Of a stretch of DNA of 64,000 nt, positions 10,653 through 22,003 are shown one piece after another; position 1 is the stretch's first letter, and each line of letters begins with the position of its first letter. Source of the stretch: Furcasterigmium furcatum (lineage: Eukaryota; Ascomycota; Sordariomycetes; Glomerellales; Plectosphaerellaceae). A model generated the notes under the pieces. That model did no database searches, was not told the origin of the DNA, and saw nothing but the letters and a program-made list of their open reading frames with translations. The stretch is taken from assembly GCA_001599815.1 (NCBI GenBank), contig BCIA01000006.1:3226961-3290960 (forward strand), in the 5' to 3' direction. Both the position numbers and the translations under genes were made by a program.

Positions 10653-11833
10653 ATGGCAGCCCATGGTCCCAAGAAGGTGAGGGTTACTCAGCTCGGCTTC
10701 GTGCATTACCAGCACCCAGACCTGGGTAAAGCCGCCCAGTTTTATCACGATTTTGGAATGGTGATCACCCGCGAGGAGGAGAACCGCATCTTCTTCGCTG
10801 GTTTCGGCACTGATCCTTACATCTACGTCGCCGAACAGTCTCCGGACCGCTCCCGCCACTTCCTAGGGGGAACCTGGGTCGTTGAAGCATGGGAAGATCT
10901 TGTGGCCGCCGCAGCTCACCCCAGTGCTGGAAAGCTGCAGTTCAACGATGGCCCCGGAGGCGGCTTCAGCGTTACTCTCACGGATCCCAATGGATATCTC
11001 GTACACTTCATTTTCGGCCAGGAGCTTCGTCAGCCGCCCGCTGAAGAGACCACGATCACGCGATCAGCCAGTGGCCCCTGCAATACTCTGCCGAACGCTG
11101 CCATGGATAAGCACCGGATTGGCTCATTTCGGCGGTTCGAGCTGGGCCCGTCGCAGGTGCACAAGCTGGGCCACTACGGATATGTTGTTCCAGCAATGAA
11201 GTACAAGGAGACGCTGGACTGGTACATGGCGTTGATGAACCTGGCGCCGTCGGACTCCGTGTACGATCCCAAGTCGAACGAAGACACCACCTGTTTCCTG
11301 CACATTGATCGTGGCATGAAACACACAGATCACCATGTAAGCGTCTCGCCATTCCCCCATTGCCCCCGAGACGGGCTATCTGACGACCTCTCTCGTTTCT
11401 AGAGCTTCTTCCTTGCCGCCGACCCTGCCAACAAGCCCGCACACGTCCACCACTCGAGCTTCGAAGTAAACGATTTTGATACCCAGTGCCTCGGGCACGA
11501 CTGGTTGCAGAAACGCGGCTGGACCAACTGCTGGGGAATCGGCCGCCATGTGCTTGGGAGTCAAATCTTCGACTACTGGTAAGATAAACACCTGTCTGCC
11601 TTCCGCAGCGGCCTCAATCTGATACATGTCGCCCGTTTAGGTTTGACTCCACCGGGAATGTCGTTGAGCACTACTCGGACGGAGATCTTGTCAACGAGAA
11701 GACACCTATCGGCCGAGAGGCGGAAGCGCCCAACTCATTGTACATTTGGGGTCCGAATATCCCCCTGGCATTCTTGACTGGCAAACTAGAGGACGCGGGC
11801 AAGCCTTTTGAACCTCCTCAGGTCCAGGGTTGA
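10653..11833 (+). CDS. Extradiol ring-cleavage dioxygenase, VOC (type I) superfamily
   Basis: Three exons (10653-11336, 11403-11578, 11641-11833) give 350 residues, as expected for a two-domain type I extradiol enzyme. The N-terminal VOC domain starts at VTQLGFVHYQHPDL and closes with SVTLTDPNGYLVHFIFG. The C-terminal domain starts at HKLGHYGYVVP. The iron ligands can be placed as H174 (GHYGYV), H244 or H245 (HVHHSSFEV) and E296 (NVVEHYSDGD), so the facial triad is intact and an active ring cleavage is expected. Such enzymes open catechol-type diols next to the two hydroxyls. Fungi mostly use intradiol enzymes, so this is the notable member of the cluster. The ATG at 10653 begins where the VOC fold begins. 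Substrate not known. Confidence 0.88.
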
Positions 11834-12332
11834 AACTGTCAGTGTACAAGCATCATGGATCTGGTTGGGTCCGTTGTGCGGATTCGTCAAGATTGGCGGT
11901 TCAATGCAAACTTTTGGGGGACCCCTGTGTCTAGGGAACCCCGAGTTCTTCTGCTCTGGACATCATGAAACCTCAACAGTGATCGAGTAAGAGAGTAATA
12001 AGTGGCTCCTCTGTCTGGCCTGTCATGCAAGGTGAACGGTGCGTGATACTTCGTAAACGAGCCTGCTCAGGAGGCTGCCGTCGAACCACAGCAGAAGAAA
12101 AGGAAAGGATTTGAGAGGGTTAGGGTTGAAATTTTCTTGGCTCTTGAATCTCGGCCATATTCCTCTCCCTTTACCGCGACTTTATTGCAGATGTAGTTCA
12201 TCACGTATGTCCTCATGTTAACGCCGACTGTTTCCCCTCCAGCTTCGCCCCATGTCCATCCTTTAACGCCATGAAACCGCCTGACCAGGCCCTATATAAC
12301 TGTGAAATTCGACCCCGATCCGTCGATTGAAG
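11834..12332. other. Convergent intergenic region, no gene seen
   Basis: About 500 nt between the 3' ends of the dioxygenase (plus) and the small Zn2Cys6 gene (minus). It should hold both polyadenylation regions. A TATATAA at 12293-12299 is present but no start follows it. Confidence 0.4.
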
Positions 12333-13455
12333 TCATGTGCATGCATTTCGAATCGCATCCCGCCACCTACTTGTCTCTTCGTCGCTCATGAACGGTGCGT
12401 TTTCCGGCAAGAACTGCACCCACGCCATCTCGTGTGGGACTAAATGGTCGGCCCATTGCTGTTCGTCTTCTTTCGATGCCCCAGGCTGCCCCCTACTGGA
12501 GCAGTTTTCTGCGTTTTCGGCAGCTTCGCATCGGGCTGGAAACAATGCATCCAGTTCCCACTCGTTCATGAAGGGAGCGTTGTCCGGCAGGTATGTCATG
12601 AGCATCTCAGACCAAAAGTCAACAGGCGCCAATTGTGACAGTGGAGAGCTCATATCGTTGTCGTGGGAGTTGCTGGGCGTCTCAACATATAAAGAAGGGG
12701 GGTTTGTTGCGGGGCTGTCGCCATGGTCGGATAGCCCAGGTGATGGATCCGGGGACCTGCCGTCCTGAATAGAGTCAAAGTCGACAGGAGTCTCATATCC
12801 TAGAAAGTCCAATGCATGGCTTTTACAGTTCGCGCTCACGTTGTCGTCAAGGACTTCCATGTTGTCTATGGAACTGGACGGCATTGTGTGCGAGGACACG
12901 TCGACTGATGTCAACCCAGGGCTGGCCAGACCCATGGTCCTGGAGAGGCTGATTTCTGGGGCGGTCGGGACAGAGTCCACTGTGCCGACGAAAGAAGCTG
13001 ATTCCGTGCTCTGGATATGTGAGCAGAGGGGAGCCTGTATGCTGAGTCCCAGCGGTGCGTTGTCTATTGCGGCGTCTTGTGCGAGTAGCTGTTCCTTGCG
13101 CAAATGTCGCGGGTCCCTCCGTCTATGAACAAGATTGTCAGCTTTCAAAGAACTTGCAGTGGCTTCAAAGTAGCTCCACGTCTCTCGGCGAGAGATGGAG
13201 ACGATATATGCTCTGAACTTGCCTCTTCCGAGAAGAAGTCGTACACTCGACCTCGTCGAGCCGGCAGTTCATGCATGGGTTCGACTCCACCACGTTGCAC
13301 CTGACCTTGCGTTTGCGGCAGTGTAGACAAGCCCACGCGGAGCGGTGCTTTTTGCTCCCCGCCTTCCCTTCGGATTTACCGACAGAGTGTGTCGGAGCCC
13401 AGTTCGTGAGGTCCTCGATCATCCTGGCAGTAATAGGGGTACTTTGTACCATCAT
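12333..13455 (-). CDS. Short Zn2Cys6 transcription factor with duplicated C-terminal motif
   Basis: Two exons, 13455-13223 and 13122-12333, give 340 residues. The zinc cluster is C43-x2-C46-x6-C53-x7-C61-x2-C64-x6-C71, followed by the basic stretch SSRKRRRDPRHLRK. The only intron that joins the frames at normal length has a GC donor (GCAAGT at 13222) and a CATAG acceptor, with GCTGAC as branch site; GC-AG introns are rare but real in fungi. The protein lacks the large fungal_trans middle domain. Two near-identical motifs LPDNAPFM (about residue 256) and LPENAPFM (about 316) sit in an acidic C-terminus and may be activation or partner-binding sites. It is divergent from the phenol-hydroxylase-like gene, so a regulatory link is likely. 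Confidence 0.82.
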
Positions 13456-14123
13456 GTGTATCTACTCGACCCAAGGCCTCAAGCACGGCTACCTGTCCCC
13501 CAAGCTTTCCATAGAAGCGAAATCATCTGGATGGCTGGGATTATACATAGCACCATGAGGGAGTCGCATGGGTAGTTGTGCGGATACCCCGGACGAGGGC
13601 CGGGATTGGCGAAAGCCGCGTCCCGCTCTTCGGACGCGGTGTATCGCTGGAGCTTGTCACAGCCGTCGATTCAGGACAGTGGCCACTGCATCCAGAGTAA
13701 GGCCTATCGAAGTGCCTTCTCCGTCCGTAGTAGTTCTTTAGCCCAGAGCTCCGTCACCATCCGGGTGCCTCGGCCAGTATAGCCGGGTTGTAGCTGGGAT
13801 TGATGTATTGTAGGCCGGTTGAGGCGTGTCAGCCTCTGGAGGTGAGCACCCGCTTGTGGGCACGGCATTCTCCAACGCCGTGATGACCCGGGCCCGCTAT
13901 ATGGATCACTCGCAGCTTACTACCCTCACGTCAGTCTTTAGTAAATAGTCAGTACGCAGGCAATTTTCCTCTCAAACAGCCATTCCCCCGCATTCCAGGC
14001 TCGTTATATGCGAGCTTCGCCGTTGACTGTGATCCTGGGGTCTAACACGGACTAACGCAAAAACCACTGAGGCTACCTTCCTACTAGTCTCCTTCGGCTG
14101 ATCTATCCACCCTCCCCGTCGTC
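13456..14123. promoter_or_regulatory. Divergent promoter region of 668 nt
   Basis: It lies between the ATG of the short Zn2Cys6 regulator (minus) and the ATG of the FAD hydroxylase (plus). No coding sequence recognised. The stretch just before the plus-strand ATG is pyrimidine-rich (CTCCTTCGG, CACCCTCCCCGTC), which is usual for fungal leaders. Confidence 0.45.
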
Positions 14124-16240
14124 ATGGTACGTCCTTTTCTTTTTTTTCAGTCGCTCTCATACGGGATTGATGTTGTGGTACTGGCAGCTCTGACACTGAT
14201 TTCATCCAGGCAACCAAGCATCACGAAGCCCCCGTGCTCATCGTGGGCGGCGGCCCCTCAGGCCTCATCCTCGCTCTACAACTTGCACGCCATGGAGTCA
14301 AGTGCATGCTTGCTGAGCGGAACTTGGATACTACCAAGTGGCCCAAAATGGATGTCACCAACTGCAGAAGCATGGAGCTGTTCAACCGCCTTGGCATTTC
14401 GCAGGGCTTCAGAGATCAAGGTGAGAACAGTCTGTTGTGTTGCGTGACGTGGACTGCACATCCGCTTCGACCGTAACTGACACTCTGCAGGCGTCGGCCA
14501 GGATTATTCCTTCAATGTTCTTTTCAGTTCTGGCCTTTCGCAACAAGGGAAATTGATCGCACAATGGGTAAGCGTCCGCCATGAAGCACACAACATTCAG
14601 TGGCCCGTCCTGCCAAACTTTCTTTCCGGTCGTAGACTGACCGGACTCCTACGAAGGATTTGCCATCGCCCAATGCCTGGAGGGAGCGCATCAAGACCAC
14701 CAACGACGGGTCCTTGCCACGAGAGCCCTACCAGCGCTGCTCTCAGGCCATTTTCGAGGCGTGGCTGAAGCCCCGGATCGAGGCAGAAGCCTTGATCGAC
14801 TCCCATTTCGGCCTGAAGTTCGAATCCCTGTTAGAGCTTGATGATGGCGTTGAGAGCACGCTCGTGGACACTCAATCGGGTGAGAAACACGTCGTCAAAA
14901 GTACATATGTCGTGGGCTGTGATGGCGCAGGCAGTCGTGTGCGCTCGTTTGTGGGCAGCGAGCTTGTCGGCGGTCCAGTGTAAGTACAATACCGATAACT
15001 CGATCAAGGACATCAATTGCTAACAGTTGTCTCGCGTCTCAGCCCCATGGCCATGTTTCTCGTTCACTTCAAGTCCCAAGATCTGGCAACGCTTCAGAAG
15101 CAGGGCCAGTTCTGGCATATCTTCTTCACTACGGGCGCAGTTCTCATATCGCAGGATGAGGCCACGACTTGGACTACGCACTTGCCCATCCCACTCGACG
15201 CTGACTGGGAGAAAATGGATCCCGTTCAGGCCGTATATGACGTCCTCGGTGGCTCAGCCGGCCCCTGCCCGTTCAAGATTGATGAAGTCCTGGTCAAGAG
15301 CGCGTGGCGCCCGAAGATCTGTGTGGCGGACAAGTACACCTCTCCGAGCGGCCGCATCTTCCTCTCCGGGGACGCCGCTCACCAGAACATCCCGACAGGC
15401 GGCTACGGAATGAACACGGCAGTCGGAGACAGCTTTGACCTTGGGTGGAAGCTGGCTGCGGTGTTGAAAGGCTACGGGGGTGATCATCTTCTCAAGTCAT
15501 ACGAAGCGGAGCGGAAACCGGTGGCTGTCCGGAACATCGAGCGGTCGGGCGTCCACATTCAAGTGCACTTCGACTACGCCGACTGGGTTCGCTCTCTAGC
15601 CGATCCCACCACTGTGAACTCAGATTCGGATGAGGGGCGAGCCCTCCGTCAGAAGATCGCAGAGCATGTCCAGTCTCATGACGGCGAAAATCAGGATCAC
15701 GGCATTGAAATGGACTACCGCTTCACAGACTCGCCCGTCGTGGTTCCAGATCCCGGAGCCCTGGAGCCAGACTGGCATCCTCGTCGCTATGTCCCGTCCA
15801 CGCTGCCGGGCACGCGGGCCCCTCACGTCTATCTTCGAGATGGTATCACGAGCATCATGGACCTGTATGGCGCCGGATTCACTGTTGTCGACTTCACGGA
15901 GAATGGAACCCTGGCAGACGGGTTTGTAGAGGCCGCAGCGAAGCTGGGCGTCCCTATAACGAAGCGGCACCTGCCAGGTGAAGATCATGTGGCGAAGATC
16001 TGGGGTCGAGAGGTAGTCCTGGTGAGGCCGGATGATCACGTCGCATGGCGCTTGCCTGAACACCACGATGGACCGGTTGACGCCGAGAGGGTGCTCAGAA
16101 TTGCCACGGGCCTGGAGGCCTCGGCCCAGTCGTTGGGATTGGATGCTGTGGATGGGGTTCGAGAAAAGGGAGGCTTCACTTCAACGACAGGAAACGTCGT
16201 CGAGGCATCGGTAGAGATGAGGGCCGAGTTCCAGAAGTAG
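14124..16240 (+). CDS. FAD-binding aromatic hydroxylase, phenol 2-monooxygenase / MhpA type
   Basis: Five coding exons (14124-14126, 14210-14420, 14491-14567, 14657-14979, 15043-16240) give 603 residues. The first coding exon is only the ATG, spliced with a GTACGT donor; the mature N-terminus MATKHHEAPVLIVGGGPSG then carries the FAD fold (G14-x-G-x-x-G19). The middle has the DG motif VVGCDGAGSRVRSF and the second FAD motif GDAAHQNIPTGGYGMNTAVGD near residue 314. The C-terminus has the thioredoxin-like tail of the phenol hydroxylase family (VVLVRPDDHVAWR). Such enzymes add a hydroxyl next to a phenolic OH using NAD(P)H and O2. Together with the monooxygenase at 1003-2654 this gives the locus two different flavin hydroxylases, either sequential or converging on one diol. 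Confidence 0.9.
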
Positions 16241-16970
16241 TACAACGGCGTGGGAGCCTAACTTGCCATATTCGTCCTCAAATAGGTTTATAAACAGAGG
16301 CCATTTCAAGTCCACCATCTGTCTTAATCAATTGCTTCATCCTGCTGTTCCCTATCCGTCGATCGACTAGGTCACGGCAACCCCGGCCTGGATAGTTCAG
16401 CTGCTGTGGCGGACAAAGCACCTCAGTCACAGGATGACAAGTCCGCAGTTCCAGTACGTTGTTGTCACCGTACCTTACAGCAGTGAGGATGGGAATGGTC
16501 CATGCTGCAGATCGTGATCAGTCCCATCAATGGAGTACAAAGGCTGGGAATGAGTTGGCCGTGGACGGTCCTCCAGCACGGTCAACCACTCGCCGGACAG
16601 CCCAGTCGGCACCCGCCAACATCAAGCTATCGCATCCGTGGCGCTGGCCCATGTTTTCCCCGCATCCCCAGACATCCCCCAGACTCGCCAAGCAGGAACT
16701 ATTTAGATCCCTCTAAACCCCTTTTAGCTAGGCACGGTATTTCTAGATGACCGAGATTCGCCGTCCTGGCCGAGACTCACCTCGACATCGCGGCCTCGGA
16801 TGTCCTTGATGCTTTTGATGGTGGAGATGGGGGATTAAAAGGTCCTCTCCGAGCCGTCGTCCATCATGGCAGGCTTCAATCGTGAAGAGACCTATGATAC
16901 TCTTCTCCATTTTCGAACAGGCCTTCGTTGTCCCATTCTTTCCACCTGGCTTAAACATTCATCAACGAAA
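16241..16970. other. Intergenic region, probable promoter of the MFS carrier
   Basis: It spans 730 nt between two plus-strand genes. It should hold the end of the hydroxylase transcript and the carrier promoter. An upstream in-frame ATG of the carrier exists at 16866, but its 35 extra codons do not look like a conserved N-terminus. Confidence 0.4.
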
Positions 16971-18808
16971 ATGACTGGCACTCCTGCCGGATCTTCTCCG
17001 CCGAAGGAGGCTGCCTTTGATCAGCAAGTCGAGGACAAGATATCGTCTGCTGGCTCTGCTCCGATGGCGATCGACCCTATCGCCGAGCGCCGGCTGGTTC
17101 GTAAACTCGACCTGCGCATCGTTCCGTTCCTCTTCCTTGTCTATACCATGTCCTTCTTGGATCGTATCAACATCGGAAATGCCCGCATCGCTGGCATGCA
17201 AGAAGACCTACACCTGGGCGTCGAGAATAGATATAATACGGCCGTAATGGTACGTTCTATTCGCCTCTTTTGCTTTTGGTTCTGTCAAGCTGAGGCTTGA
17301 GCGTGCTGACTCCTGCGTATCGAAAAGGTGTTCTTCATCTTTTACATTGCCCTCGAAGTCCCGAGCAACATGATAATGAAGAAAGCTCGGCCCAACTTCT
17401 ACATGGCTGGGCTGATGTTCTGTTGGGGTACGTCATCATGGATCCAGGCCACGAGCCCGTATTTCTCTATGCTAAACGAACAATAGGAATCGTCAATATG
17501 TGCATGGGCTTTGTGCAGAGCTTTGGCGGGCTAGTGGCCTGCCGCATCATCCTGGGCATCTTTGAGGCCGGTGTGCTCCCAGCTATTATTTACCTCACTT
17601 CGATGTACTACCCCAGGTTTGAGCTGCAAGTCCGCCTCACTCTCATGTTCTTGTCAACTTCTGTGGCTGGTGCCTTTGGAGGGGTACGTTGTCCCGCGTC
17701 TGGACCACATGACATGCTGGATTCTCACGATGTGCTAGCTTCTCGCATACGGAATCAGTCAAATGGATGGTATTGGCGGGTACCGAGGCTGGAGATGGTG
17801 AGTGCCGCCGCTTGTTCAATGGATCCGCTCAAAATCTGACCACAACACCTTTTCCTTGTAGGATTTTCCTTCTCGAAGGCGGATTTACGGTCGTCTTGGC
17901 CCTGATCGCCCCGTTTATCATAGTTCCGTGGCCATCACAAGCCAAGTTCCTGTCCACTGACGAGAAGAAACTCATGCAGGAACGCATGTCTCTCGAAGTG
18001 GTTCAATATGAGATGAACACCCTGAACAAGTTCAGCCTGCGCATTATCTTGACTGACTGGAAAGTCTGGCTGTCGTAAGTTCCCTCCTCTTGCCTCGTAC
18101 CTTACTTTAACCATCAACTTATCAACGTTCGATGGGAGTGTGCTTCCTTTCTAACACGAAAGCAGTCCCTTGATCTTCCTCGGTTCGGGTTTGACCGGCC
18201 TCATCATGCCTTTCTTTCTTCCCACTATTCTGGTCCAGTTTGGATGGAAGGGTACCACAGCTCAGCTTTTCACAGTCCCCATCTACGCCACTTCATTTGT
18301 GATGGGCTTAATCTGCTCCTGGCTCTCCGATCGCCTGAAGAACCGCTACTTCTTCATCATGGTTGGCATCGTCATTTCTAGCATCGGCTACATCCTTCTC
18401 TTGATTCAGGACAACCTCAATCTCGCCGGAAAGTACGCCGCGGCCGTCCTGGTTCCCACGGGAGCCTCAATTTCACTCCCTATCATTGTCGTCTGGCATG
18501 CCAACAACCTGTCGGGGCACTGGAAAAGAGCCATCGGCACGGCCGTCCAGGTTTCGCTGGGAAACCTGTGTGGCATTATTGGGTCATACATCTTCCTCGA
18601 CAGAGAGGCGCCCAAGTTTGCCACGGGGTTTGCCGTCGGATTGGGCCTCCTCTGGGTCACTGGTGTCTGTGCTACCATACAGGCGGTGGGGATTTGGTAT
18701 GAGAACAAGAGACGCGATCGGGGCGACCGGGATTATCGCCTTTCGTGGCCCGAGGAGCAAGTTCGGAACCTCGGCGACTATCATCCAGGTTTCCGGTTTA
18801 CTCTTTAA
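16971..18808 (+). CDS. MFS transporter, allantoate permease (anion:cation symporter) type
   Basis: Six exons (16971-17249, 17328-17427, 17487-17683, 17739-17797, 17862-18074, 18166-18808) give 496 residues. The hydrophilic N-terminus leads to RRLVRKLDLRIVPFLFLVYTMSFLDRINIGNARIAGM, the hallmark start of the Dal5/ACS family. Other typical blocks are ALEVPSNMIMKKARP, RIILGIFEAGVLPAIIYLTSMYYPR and PIYATSFVMGLICSWLSDRLKNR. The pattern of about twelve membrane segments is complete. Members import organic anions such as allantoate, nicotinate, pantothenate or phthalate-like acids at the plasma membrane. Directly behind the FAD hydroxylase on the same strand, it is a likely importer of the aromatic substrate. 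Confidence 0.88.
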
Positions 18809-19101
18809 AACTGAGGCGCTGCAGGGGACCTCGCAGATAGCGGCTGGGAGGCGTGATTGGAGGGCATGGGGGACTGTTGCGAGGAATGCACCCCGGGAAT
18901 CGTTGTAGAGGTTGAATGAAGACATCATTTCCCAGAATGCCGATGGTCATCTTGGTTGTGGCACACTACAAGACCATGTCCTCGAGTCCTGCGTGGGTGC
19001 TGTCTTGGTGCTCTGCCTCATGCATCAGAACAGGTCCCAGAGCATCGGCTCCCCACCTTCTGGACTCGAGAACAGCGGATCCCACATCTGCAGCAATGTC
19101 G

Positions 19102-21481
19102 TCAGCGCTTGAGGGAGGGGTCATTCGTTCGGTAATGCGTCTTTCTCACCAGCACATCCCAGTCACCCATCAAATCCACGGCCTCCCCAAGGGGCATCGC
19201 TTCCATCCCACCCGCCGCATCCTCGCCGGTCTGATACTGCGCCGCAATCCTTTCCAGCACCGGCAGAACCCGTTCCTCAGCGTCCATGGTCGCCTTGCCA
19301 ATGAGGTTGGACATCTCCTCCCTGCTCACACCACGTCTGAGGCCGTCGATGTGCGCGGAGAAGACCGACATGAGCAGGTGGCCCTTCATGTTCGTCCTCC
19401 CGGCCTCGACGGCGCGAAACGTGATGGTCATGGAGTTCTCCACGACGGCGAGCAGATCCGGGCGCACCGTCACCAGGCCGAGGCTTGTTTCTTCCTTGAG
19501 CTGTGCGCTGAGTTCCATGCCGATGACGAAGCCGGACTGGAAGGACACGGTGCGGAAGTAGCCAGAGGACCCGCCGACGCAAAGGCGGGAGAGGTCGTCG
19601 CATGCCGGGGGCTCATCTGTGCTACCTCTGCTTGCAGGGTCGATGAACGAACGGTGGGCCGTTGACCATGCCTTGAGGGCCATTTCGACGGTCACCTTGC
19701 GGGAGTAGGCGTATGCTGCCTCGTGCAGGCCAATGCCGAAGAATGGGGCGTGGAGGATGGAGAGGTAGTGACTCATGATATAGTCCGCCGCGCGCATGGC
19801 GAAGTCGCCAGGCGGAGGGGGGCTGCTGGCTCTGCAAGCTTGCAGAGTTCGGCTCATGACTTTCCAAGACTGGCGGAACTCGGTGTCCAGGCGCAGGGTC
19901 GCATCGTATGTCCCACGTGGCCCGATGTCGTTGAGCTGCTTGACGACTGCCAGCCGCTGCGGGAACGTCTTTCTCAAAGCTCTGGACACCGATGATTGCG
20001 TAAACTCGGTGTCGGGCTTTGGGACCGAGTCTTCATCTAGCAGTTGCTCGTCATCGTAGTTTCCAGGCGGATCCGCATCAAAGTCCTCGAGAGACAGCTG
20101 AGGAGAAGAGCCAGAAGTCAAGGTAGTCTGCAGCGACACCTCGAGAATGGACGTCCAGAGCCTCCGGCGCATCTCCGCTGCCAACTTGGTGTTCTTCGGG
20201 AGACGAGAGGGATCCCGGTGGAGAACGGCATACATGCCTTCTCGTAGCAGAGCACCAGCTGCGATCCAGACAGCGTCGTCGTCGACGCCTGTCAGCTCTC
20301 GAGCAATCAAGAGGAGAATGTGGCTCTGGATGCCTATGAGGTCCACTCGAACGCGGGACTTGAAGACAGGATTTGAGATCCAGGTCTGGGCCTCATACAC
20401 CCATCGGATGGCTGAGTCTCGAAAGCTGAATAAGTCGTCGTGCGTTGCGGCTCCGATTGCCAATACCAACTTCACTTGGATCAAGAAAGTCATGTCGGTC
20501 TCTGTGTCCGAGGCCCACATCGCCTCATAATCTCTCCTGAAGGTCGGGACATGTAGAATACGATAAAGCGTCTCGATAGATCGAAGGTAGGACTCAACCA
20601 GCTTGTCTGCCACCTCCTTAGGCGGGAGGTCTGGGGTCGGCGGACATGGCCATTCTGGTACTCTACTGGTCTTGATGAATCGTGACAGCGCCTTACAGCG
20701 TAAGAGGCCGGCGTAAGCTGCCGAAGTTTCCCCCCGGACGTGGACCTCAATGATGTTGACTAGGTCATTGATCTGCACACAAGATGAAATTAGAAACAGC
20801 TGAAGATAAGTAATTTCAAGGTAGGTTCACCCAAGGGACCAGAGTGATCCAATGTCCCTGTGAGAACATCCTCCTTTTGTGCCCAACGCTGCGAATGATT
20901 CCCCTGGACCGCGCGGCTCCACGGAGGTCCTTGTCAAAGTAGAAATGCCCCCCGATTCTGGTTGTCGTCTCTTGAACGTCAGATTGGCTTGATGGTGGTA
21001 TTCGATGGAGAAGATGCGGTGTTCTGGGCGTTCTGTCTGGTGGGACTTCAAAATCAAGAAAACGGATCTTTGGGTTCCTGACTGCCAGGGGGATTGGCGG
21101 ATTGACCTCAGCCGTCCCAGAGGCAGCGGTGGAGGGGTTGCTACTGGATGCCGGAGGCGTCGCGCTTGTGCTAGAGGCCCTCGTGGCCAAGCTGTTTGCA
21201 TCTTGAATTGCTGTCAACTGGTCTACCTCCCTCGGGCCCAGCGGAGGGTGGTGATCGTAGATGCAGGGCTCGTTGTTCCGGGACCGTATGCAGTTGTTGC
21301 ACGGAGCTTGGCGATCGCATCGGATTTTACGTCGTCTGCAGCTTGCACATGATCTGTTTCTTCCGTCAGTTCCATGCGGACAATGAAGAGTGGTTTCTGG
21401 AAGCCGGGCAAAGCTCCGTCCCACTTACACTGCTGGCCTCCTCCTCCGGCGAACATCGTTGCTCCCGAGATTTTGCTCCAT
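19102..21481 (-). CDS. Zn2Cys6 transcription factor with fungal-specific middle domain
   Basis: Three exons, 21481-21429, 21353-20831 and 20772-19102, give 748 residues. The first 17 codons (MEQNLGSNDV then five arginines) join across an intron to the zinc cluster C20-x2-C23-x6-C30-x5-C36-x2-C39-x8-C48. A Ser/Pro/Thr linker follows, then a conserved HWITLVPW block before the second intron and a long helical middle region (ETLYRILHVPTFRRDYEAMW, RRRLWTSILEVSLQTTLTSG) typical of fungal_trans proteins. It is divergent from the monocarboxylate-type carrier at 22004 and tail to tail with the allantoate-type carrier, so both carriers are plausible targets. This is the third regulator in 22 kb. Confidence 0.9.
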
Positions 21482-22003
21482 GTCGTTCGTTTACCTATCA
21501 ATCAGAACACGCCGAGTTCTCCGGTCCGGAGATAGATGCGTAAAGGCCAAGGAAATGGAGCCTTGATTCCACCGCCGAGCGGGAAAATCACACAATCGTG
21601 GAGGGGAATGAGAGTGAGAGAAATTCGGTGGACGGACAGCACTTTATCGGAGAATTGTCATCCTCGGGTTAAGGTGCTCGGCAAACGCCGTTCTGCATTT
21701 TTCTGACTGAGACAGGGGATTAATGCGATTTGGCCGTATTATCCCACCGTACTCCGCCCCCTATCCCCGAACCCGGTCTCTTCACCGAAGCCGTCGCGGG
21801 TGTAAGTGGACTTGGATGCTGACCCGAACGTACAGTAGGATCCAAACAACAGTAATATAAACTGCACTGCTGCCTCATGTGTGAAAGAATCCAAGTGATG
21901 TTGTCTCCTTCTTCAAGCTCCTACTACCCATCTATCTGATTCTTTGAACTCCCATCGCCCCTCTCCGTCCCGTCTTCTCCTCAACATCACCATCAGTGAC
22001 ACA
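21482..22003. promoter_or_regulatory. Divergent promoter region of 522 nt
   Basis: This region separates the starts of the Zn2Cys6 gene (minus) and the monocarboxylate-type carrier (plus). It is AT-richer than its neighbours around 21700-21860. No further gene seen. Confidence 0.45.

Noticed and set aside
12293..12299. TATATAA element
   Set aside because: It lies between two convergent 3' ends with no start codon of a supported gene downstream.
16866..16970. Earlier in-frame ATG of the allantoate-type carrier
   Set aside because: The added 35 residues are not typical of the family, and the second ATG has a good context and leads directly into a conventional hydrophilic N-terminus.
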